Shown here: in pieces, positions 57,743 to 64,000 of the stretch | Layout: each line of letters starts with the position of its first letter | Numbering within the stretch: the first letter of the stretch is position 1 | Assembly: GCF_000818015.1 (NCBI RefSeq) | Contig: NZ_CP007511.1 | Coordinates: 2,552,501 to 2,616,500, forward strand | Direction of reading: 5' to 3' | Source of the DNA: Stutzerimonas balearica DSM 6083 | GTDB taxonomy: Bacteria > Pseudomonadota > Gammaproteobacteria > Pseudomonadales > Pseudomonadaceae | Length of the DNA: 64,000 nt | Notes under the pieces: generated by a model | The model's database searches: none | Told to the model about the DNA's origin: nothing | Seen by the model: the letters and a program-made list of their open reading frames with translations, nothing else | Made by a program: the position numbers and the translations under genes

Positions 57743-58240
57743 TCACTCCGGGATAAAGTTGCCGGGGATTATCTCTCCTTTGGTGGAGATCTGCACAGCA
57801 CGTCCAAGCATCAGGCCGGTCTTGAGCTCACCATCGAGACTGTAGCGGATGGCCCGATCAGGCTTTTCCAGCAGCCGCACGATGTACTTCATGTGCTTCC
57901 ACAAGTTGGTGTGCACGGTGACTTCGTAGTACTCGAACCCGTGCGCGGGCACCGTCAGCCAGCCACTCGATTCGCCGTCGGCCAGCTCCACCTCGTTGAG
58001 ATGTACCTTGTAGCGCAGGCCGCGGACCGGCAGGCTGTGATCGTTGGGGTTATCGATGCGAAAACGCAGCATGAACTGCTGCTCCAGCAAGCGGGCCTTG
58101 ACCACCTCGACCTTCGTCAACTGAACCTTGGGGTCGACGAAATTGTTGCTGAACCAGGTTGAACAGGCAGTTAGCGAACCGAGCAGACTCAGCAATAGCA
58201 CCGTTCTGAGTATTGTTATTGTGCGCCGCTGATCGAACAT
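57743..58240 (-). CDS. LEA type 2 (WHy-domain) lipoprotein
   Basis: The 165-residue protein has a lipoprotein signal ending LTAC and a WHy/LEA14-type beta domain (VEVVKARLLEQQFMLRFRID, NPNDHSLPVRGLRYKVHLNE, SGWLTVPAHGFEYYEVTV). Such lipoproteins are linked to stress or desiccation tolerance by family, without a defined reaction. It is the first gene of the run ending in the acylase and has its own promoter candidate. Confidence 0.85.
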   Translation of the reverse strand: MFDQRRTITILRTVLLLSLLGSLTACSTWFSNNFVDPKVQLTKVEVVKARLLEQQFMLRFRIDNPNDHSLPVRGLRYKVHLNEVELADGESSGWLTVPAHGFEYYEVTVHTNLWKHMKYIVRLLEKPDRAIRYSLDGELKTGLMLGRAVQISTKGEIIPGNFIPE

Positions 58241-58264
58241 TCCAAGTACTCCAAAGGACGGCTC

Positions 58265-58292
58265 AGTGTAGCAAGCGGTCCGGCAGCCGCAA
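58265..58292 (-). promoter_or_regulatory. Sigma-70 promoter candidate of the LEA-SECC-DUF2489-acylase run
   Basis: On the minus strand TTGCGG (58287-58292) and TACACT (58265-58270) are 16 bases apart and lie 25 bases before the LEA-type start codon, with GGAG between. Confidence 0.55.
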
Positions 58293-58357
58293 TGGGGGCA
58301 AGTTGCAAATTGCCAGTGTCACGCGCCGGCATGACAGCCCTGTTGCAGCCGGGTGCT

Positions 58358-60107
<1,750 letters not shown>

Positions 60108-60121
60108 GAGGCACAGAATCC

Positions 60122-60646
60122 TTAATCGAGTTTGGCGTGAGCCCACTGAGGATAAGAGGCTTCGTCGATGCGAACGGCGCAGTGCAACGGCACCCGTGCG
60201 AACAGCGCTATCAGCTCTTCGTTGCGCATGCGCACACAGCCGTGGGATAGCGGCACACCCATTGGCTCGGTGTCGGGTGTGCCGTGTATATAGATGTAGC
60301 GTCGGAACGTATCGACGCTTCCGAGGCGGTTGACGCCCTGTTCGCAGCCGCTCAGCCAGAGGATCCGACTGAGGATCCAGTCGCGCCCCGGAAACTGCTC
60401 GTGCAACTGCGGCGTCCAGACCTCTCCGGTCCAGCGTCGGCCGCGCAATACTGCCCCGGCCGGCAGACCCGCACCGACCTTCGCACGCACCTGGTGCAAG
60501 CCGCGCGGCGTACAGCCCGAACCATTGTGTTCGCCCGGCCCGTTCACGGCAGTGGAAACAGAGGCACGAAAACAGAGCCTGTCGCGGGTGAACCCGTACA
60601 GGCACTGGTCAGCGAGGGAAACGAGGAGCAAATCGAGGTCGGCCAT
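60122..60646 (-). CDS. Signal-less YkuD-domain protein (L,D-transpeptidase fold)
   Basis: The 174-residue protein is essentially one YkuD domain, with His121 in YIYIHGTPDTEPMG, and His135 and Cys137 in LSHGCVRM. No signal peptide or membrane segment precedes it (MADLDLLLVSLADQCLYGFT starts the fold). It is therefore predicted to be cytoplasmic. It sits in an operon directly before nagZ, so a role in muropeptide recycling, such as the L,D-carboxypeptidase activity described for ElsL of Acinetobacter, is more likely than periplasmic crosslinking. Confidence 0.82.
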   Translation of the reverse strand: MADLDLLLVSLADQCLYGFTRDRLCFRASVSTAVNGPGEHNGSGCTPRGLHQVRAKVGAGLPAGAVLRGRRWTGEVWTPQLHEQFPGRDWILSRILWLSGCEQGVNRLGSVDTFRRYIYIHGTPDTEPMGVPLSHGCVRMRNEELIALFARVPLHCAVRIDEASYPQWAHAKLD

Positions 60647-60674
60647 GGGCCGCTAGCTTAGCCCAAGCAGCCAC

Positions 60675-60693
60675 AGGCTTGAACCTCAAGCCT
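60675..60693 (-). other. Stem-loop over the psrA stop codon
   Basis: AGGCTTGA-ACC-TCAAGCCT is a perfect eight-base stem that covers the psrA stop. There is no T run after it on either side, so it is more likely an mRNA stabiliser or attenuator between psrA and the YkuD gene than a full terminator. Confidence 0.4.
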
Positions 60694-61393
60694 TGGCAGG
60701 AACCGCCACCGCATTGCGCCGGGCCAACGGCTGAGCCTCGGCCAGTGGCGTATCGGCGATGGCACTGTCGGCGCGCATACCGGCAGCCAGGAACGGCACC
60801 ATCATCCGCATGACCTGCTCGATCGATGTGCGCGCGCCAAAATCGTTCTCGGCGATGGCCCTGAGCGCCTTGATGCCGGACATGCTGAAGGCTGCTGCAC
60901 CCAGCATGAAATGCACACGCCAGAAAAGCTCGATCGGCGGCAGCGACGGAGCCGCCTCGTGTACCCGCAGCATGTAGCGGCGAAACACCTTGCCGTACAT
61001 GTCTTCGAGATAACGCCGCAGGTGTCCCTGGCTCTGGCTGAACGACAGGCCGAGCAAGCGCATGAAGATGGACAGGTCGTCGCCGCTGCGCGGCTTCACA
61101 GCCAGCGCCTGCTCGACCAGGATACCGAGTAGCTCCTCAAGGGTGTCCGGCTTGCCGGCAAGCGCCTCTCGGCGGTCGAGTTCGCGTTCGAGGCTCGCGC
61201 AGAATGGACCGAGAAACCGTGAGAACACGGCCTGAATCAGCGCCTTCTTCGAGCCAAAGTGATAGTTCACCGCCGCCAGGTTCACCCCGGCCTTGCTGGT
61301 GATCAGACGAAGCGAAGTCTCGGCGAAGCCCTTTTCCGCGAACAGCTGTTCCGCAGCATCGAGAATGCGCTCAACTGTTTCCGACTGCGCCAT
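60686..61393 (-). CDS. psrA: PsrA, TetR-family fatty-acid-responsive regulator
   Basis: The 235-residue regulator has a TetR helix-turn-helix (TVERILDAAEQLFAEKGFAE, then VNYHFGSKKALIQAVF) and a ligand domain typical of PsrA. In P. aeruginosa PsrA responds to long-chain fatty acids and controls rpoS, the fadBA5 operon and itself, and it is the neighbour of lexA as here. The ATG at 61393 is followed by AQSETVER, the family start. Two palindromes matching PsrA boxes lie just upstream, implying autoregulation. Confidence 0.93.
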   Translation of the reverse strand: MAQSETVERILDAAEQLFAEKGFAETSLRLITSKAGVNLAAVNYHFGSKKALIQAVFSRFLGPFCASLERELDRREALAGKPDTLEELLGILVEQALAVKPRSGDDLSIFMRLLGLSFSQSQGHLRRYLEDMYGKVFRRYMLRVHEAAPSLPPIELFWRVHFMLGAAAFSMSGIKALRAIAENDFGARTSIEQVMRMMVPFLAAGMRADSAIADTPLAEAQPLARRNAVAVPAKA

Positions 61394-61408
61394 GCCCCCT
61401 CCAGAAGA

Positions 61409-61435
61409 CAAACAAGTGTTTGAAACTTACGTTTC
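61409..61435. promoter_or_regulatory. Two adjoining PsrA operator palindromes
   Basis: CAAACAAGTGTTTG (61409-61422) and GAAACTTACGTTTC (61422-61435) are two palindromes of the form [C/G]AAAC-N4-GTTT[G/C], the published PsrA box, sharing one base. They lie 16-42 bases before the psrA start codon, where a repressor would block transcription. Confidence 0.8.
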
Positions 61436-61544
61436 AGTGTCTACCAAGTCAACCTGCATCCGCTTCGGCGGTTGTGCCGCTTTGTCGCAACCGGCCTGTT
61501 AAGAGGAAAAGGCGCGACGCGAGGCGATTGCCAACCCGCATGCA

Positions 61545-61560
61545 CTGTATATAATCCCAG
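61545..61560 (+). promoter_or_regulatory. LexA box 1 (imperfect) overlapping a -10 element
   Basis: CTGTATATAATCCCAG has the left CTGT half and CCAG in place of ACAG. TATAAT (61549-61554), a perfect -10 box, lies inside it. Together with box 2 it would give lexA autoregulation. Confidence 0.75.
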
Positions 61561-61563
61561 GCA

Positions 61564-61579
61564 CTGTATAAAAGAACAG
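61564..61579 (+). promoter_or_regulatory. LexA box 2 (CTGT-N8-ACAG)
   Basis: CTGTATAAAAGAACAG is a full match to the SOS box CTGT-N8-ACAG, eight bases before the lexA start codon. Confidence 0.92.
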
Positions 61580-61587
61580 AGACCGCC

Positions 61588-62196
61588 ATGATCAAGCTCA
61601 CGCCCCGCCAGTCTCAGATCCTCGACTTCATCAAACGCTGCCTCGAAGACAACGGTTACCCGCCAACGCGAGCGGAGATCGCGCAGGAGCTCGGCTTCAA
61701 ATCCCCCAACGCAGCCGAAGAGCATCTCAAGGCCCTGGCGCGCAAAGGCGCCATCGAAATGACACCGGGCGCCTCACGCGGCATCCGCATCCCCGATTTC
61801 GAGCCAGCCACGCACGAGAGCGGGCTACCTATCATTGGCCGGGTCGCGGCCGGTGCGCCCATCCTGGCGCAACAGCATGTCGAGGAATCCTGCCAGATCA
61901 ACCCCGCCTTTTTCCATCCGAAAGCCGATTATCTGCTACGGGTGCGCGGCATGAGCATGAAGGACATCGGCATCTTCGATGGCGACCTGCTTGCCGTCCA
62001 TACCACGCGCGAAGCACGCAACGGGCAAGTGATAGTCGCTCGAGTCGGCGATGAAGTCACAGTCAAGCGCTTCAAGCGTGAGGGCAACAAGGTGTGGCTT
62101 CTGGCCGAAAACGAGGACTTCGCGCCGATCGAGGTAGACCTCGAAGAGCAGGAGCTGGTCATCGAAGGGTTGAGCGTCGGTGTCATTCGCCGCTAA
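61588..62196 (+). CDS. lexA: LexA, SOS response repressor
   Basis: The 202-residue repressor has the winged helix [20 protein letters not shown] and [20 protein letters not shown]. The cleavage site Ala88-Gly89 is in GRVAAGAP, with catalytic Ser123 in RGMSMKDIG and Lys160 in DEVTVKRF. On DNA damage RecA promotes self-cleavage, freeing SOS genes including its own operon. Two LexA boxes precede it; sulA follows after 14 bases. Confidence 0.98.
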   Translation: MIKLTPRQSQILDFIKRCLEDNGYPPTRAEIAQELGFKSPNAAEEHLKALARKGAIEMTPGASRGIRIPDFEPATHESGLPIIGRVAAGAPILAQQHVEESCQINPAFFHPKADYLLRVRGMSMKDIGIFDGDLLAVHTTREARNGQVIVARVGDEVTVKRFKREGNKVWLLAENEDFAPIEVDLEEQELVIEGLSVGVIRR

Positions 62197-62210
62197 ACAG
62201 GAGAAGGATC

Positions 62211-62681
62211 ATGCAGTACCGTTCCGAAACCATGCGACCACAGCTGTCACTTTTCGAAGGCATGATGGCCCAGCGCGCCATGCCATTCTGTGCAGCCCCT
62301 GCTTCTGTCGAGCCTCGCCCCGAGTACCTTAGCGAGCTTAGCCTGAGCGGCAACAGCGAACACTGCCACCTGTTGTTGACGCCTATCCTGAGGGATCTCA
62401 GCGAGGCGGACGACAAACGCTGGCTGACACTGATTGCGCCCCCCGGCTCACTGAGCGGCAACTGGCTGCGTGACAGCGGCCTGAACCGCCAACGTGTGAT
62501 CGTTCTGCACCCTCGTAATGACCAAAGCGCGCTCGAACTGGCCTGCAAGGCACTCGGCTCGGGCTGCAGTCACACCGTGATCACCTGGCAGGAAAAGCTC
62601 AGCAACGCTGAGCGTAACAAGCTTCGTGCGGCGGCCAGCCTGGGCCAGGCCAAAGGGCTGAATATCCGCCTGGGCTGCTAG
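62211..62681 (+). CDS. sulA: SulA, SOS cell-division inhibitor
   Basis: The 156-residue protein blocks FtsZ assembly during SOS. It has the SulA core LSELSLSGNSEHCHLLLTPI, RWLTLIAPPGSLSGNWLRDS, GLNRQRVIVLHPRNDQSALE and the ALGSGCSHTVITW segment. Co-transcription with lexA is the normal arrangement in pseudomonads. GGAGAAGGA precedes the ATG at 62211. Confidence 0.94.
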   Translation: MQYRSETMRPQLSLFEGMMAQRAMPFCAAPASVEPRPEYLSELSLSGNSEHCHLLLTPILRDLSEADDKRWLTLIAPPGSLSGNWLRDSGLNRQRVIVLHPRNDQSALELACKALGSGCSHTVITWQEKLSNAERNKLRAAASLGQAKGLNIRLGC

Positions 62682-62696
62682 GCCCTTCCCTCTCGG

Positions 62697-62715
62697 CGGC
62701 ACAGGGATCGTGCCG
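62697..62715. terminator. Stem-loop between convergent sulA and a small gene
   Basis: CGGCAC and GTGCCG pair around a seven-base loop in the 49-base gap between convergent genes. No T run is present, so terminator function is uncertain. Confidence 0.35.
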
Positions 62716-62730
62716 GCAAGCCGCTTCGTA

Positions 62731-62967
62731 TCAATGCAAGACGCGCGGCGACTCATCCTCGTATTCGAAATCGCCTTCGGCCATTTTCCCCGCCATCTGC
62801 ACGCCGACGTTGAACATCGCCTTAGCCACCTCGACGTGCTGTCCCTGCAGGAACAGCCTGGCCTCCTCGGAGAAATCCAGCGTGACCAGCACCTCCTCGT
62901 CTTCGGCGCGGCGGAGCACGATGCGCCCATCGGGCATCTCGACAATCTCTAGAAAAGACGTAGGCAT
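62731..62967 (-). CDS. Small conserved hypothetical protein
   Basis: The 78-residue soluble acidic protein (MPTSFLEIVEMPDGRIVLRR, then EVLVTLDFSEEARLFLQGQH) corresponds by position to PA3009, a conserved pseudomonad protein without known function. The N-terminal part looks like a small beta-hairpin domain and the C-terminal part is helical. It converges with sulA. Confidence 0.8.
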   Translation of the reverse strand: MPTSFLEIVEMPDGRIVLRRAEDEEVLVTLDFSEEARLFLQGQHVEVAKAMFNVGVQMAGKMAEGDFEYEDESPRVLH

Positions 62968-63190
62968 TCGGTTGGCTCTCGTTGAAAGGCGCGCATTGTA
63001 CCAGTGGAGTGCCATGAGAAAAGGCTTGTACCCCGCGCTCAGCCATGAGGCCGATGAACGCGGCCATAGGCATCTCAGCTCGCCACCTGCCGCGCCGGCA
63101 TAGCGAGCCCTGGCCTGATGCCTTGCCGCCGGCCACCCGTGAGGCACGAACGACACGACGGAAACGACGCGAATCAATTCAAGCCGGACG

Positions 63191-63712
63191 TCACCACTCA
63201 GTCATGGTCTCGCGGAAGCGCAGCACCAGCTCCTTGATGTTCGTGCGCCAGAGCTCCAGCTCGGTTCGCGACAAGGCTTCTGGCTGGTCCTCCTCGAGCG
63301 TCACCGCCTCGATCAGCGGCTGCCGTGGATCGACTTTGGCCTTCGTTGGCGCCTGAGGCGGCTGGAACAACGCGGCATGAGCCGACAGCAACCGGGCTAA
63401 CCAAGTGTCCGGCTGTTCGGCGAGTTCGACCAGCTCGGCGAGCTCCTGGCTCGGCGCCTGCTCCAGCGCCTGGCGATTCAGAAACGCCTCGGCGCGAGGC
63501 GCATCAGCACCTGGCGACCGGTAGAAACCAGCGATTTCATGGCACAGGCCGAGCACGGCCCCGTATAGGTGAAACAGGCTCGCCTCACGCTCGGCCTGGA
63601 CCTGCCCCTGAGCATTCAGGGTGCCGAGTGCGTCAGCCTTGCGCCAGTTTTCCAGCGAAAGGCCGGCAAAGAACAGTTTCTGGTTGGTACGGGTGTAGCG
63701 TTCGTGAGCCAT
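63191..63712 (-). CDS. Conserved hypothetical protein upstream of the small gene (DUF6586-like)
   Basis: The 173-residue soluble protein starts MAHERYTRTNQKLFFAGLSL and appears mostly helical, with WRKADALGTLNAQGQVQAER, the conserved LFHLYGAVLGLCHEIAGFYR and a C-terminal ELELWRTNIKELVLRFRETM. It occupies the place of PA3010 between topA and the lexA region. I know no biochemical function; the DUF name is from memory and tentative. Confidence 0.78.
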   Translation of the reverse strand: MAHERYTRTNQKLFFAGLSLENWRKADALGTLNAQGQVQAEREASLFHLYGAVLGLCHEIAGFYRSPGADAPRAEAFLNRQALEQAPSQELAELVELAEQPDTWLARLLSAHAALFQPPQAPTKAKVDPRQPLIEAVTLEEDQPEALSRTELELWRTNIKELVLRFRETMTEW

Positions 63713-63826
63713 GGTGCTCTCCGCAAAGCAGGATTGCCGCAAGAATGGACCGCCTGCGGCGACAAAACCAGCACATGCCCGACGGGCGCCCCGCTCATTC
63801 GAACCGGGCGCCGTCGCAGCGGCGCA

Positions 63827-64000
63827 TCAGCGCTTGTCTTCCACCTTCCACTTACCGCCGTCGTAGAACGCCTTCCAGCCGGTGGGCTTGCCATTGACCT
63901 CGGACTGCACGTACTGCTCCTTGGTCTTGCGACTGAAGCGAATGACCGCTGGGCGTCCTTCGGGATCCTGCTGCGGCGCTTGGAGCAGGAAGTGGTACTT
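63827..64000 (-). CDS. topA: topA 3' end, DNA topoisomerase I (partial)
   Basis: The last 57 codons and stop of a minus-strand gene that enters from the right edge. The residues end [40 protein letters not shown] and Arg-stop, which is the C-terminal domain of Pseudomonas topoisomerase I. The location next to the lexA cluster agrees with PA3011. TopA relaxes negative supercoils. Confidence 0.88.
   Translation of the reverse strand, partial: KYHFLLQAPQQDPEGRPAVIRFSRKTKEQYVQSEVNGKPTGWKAFYDGGKWKVEDKR

Overview
The window is high-GC gammaproteobacterial DNA that reads as a Pseudomonas-type chromosome, most likely of the Stutzerimonas (P. stutzeri) group. The strongest support is gene content and order I know from Pseudomonas. 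The run topA - two small conserved genes - sulA - lexA - psrA - nagZ - methylthioinosine phosphorylase at the right end matches the P. aeruginosa PA3011 to PA3004 order, with one extra YkuD gene. A LysR gene is divergent from leuCD-leuB at the left end, and there are a Pseudomonas-type Tad locus and bet genes. Species assignment is inference; no rRNA is present.

Layout. 1-8.6 kb: housekeeping genes: leuB (start only), leuD, leuC, a divergent LysR regulator, a four-PAS GGDEF-EAL protein, a small heat-shock protein with a sigma-32 type promoter and a ROSE-like RNA thermometer, an SDR oxidoreductase and dusC. 8.6-9.7 kb: two small genes and two initiator tRNA genes, each with its own promoter and terminator. 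9.7-27.3 kb: one long plus-strand exopolysaccharide operon. It has an AT-rich leader with an ops element, a PhyH-like dioxygenase, a DegT aminotransferase, Wzx, five glycosyltransferases, a Wzc kinase, WbqC, an RfaH antiterminator, Wzy, a PslG-like glycoside hydrolase, two small proteins and an acyltransferase. 27.3-39.9 kb: a complete Flp/Tad pilus operon on the minus strand, whose last stop codon overlaps that of the polysaccharide operon. It includes an additional AAA+ ATPase. 40.1-46.6 kb: an AraC-type regulator divergent from flp, a membrane diguanylate cyclase, arsB, an isolated rmlD and rimO. 46.7-52.1 kb: betT-betB-betA for choline uptake and oxidation to glycine betaine, without betI. 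52.4-58.3 kb: an isolated tryptophan-synthase-beta paralogue, trmO, a lipoprotein acylase of the QuiP type and three small conserved genes. 58.3-64 kb: psrA, a signal-less YkuD enzyme, nagZ and mtnP on one strand; lexA-sulA on the other; then two small genes and the 3' end of topA.

The main theme is surface attachment. A polysaccharide operon and a Tad pilus operon lie end to end, with two c-di-GMP enzymes and a candidate pilus regulator nearby. The most interesting system is the polysaccharide operon that appears to carry its own RfaH together with an ops site in its leader. It lacks a priming transferase and an outer-membrane exporter, so it must depend on genes elsewhere. No transposons, prophage, CRISPR arrays or rRNA genes were found.
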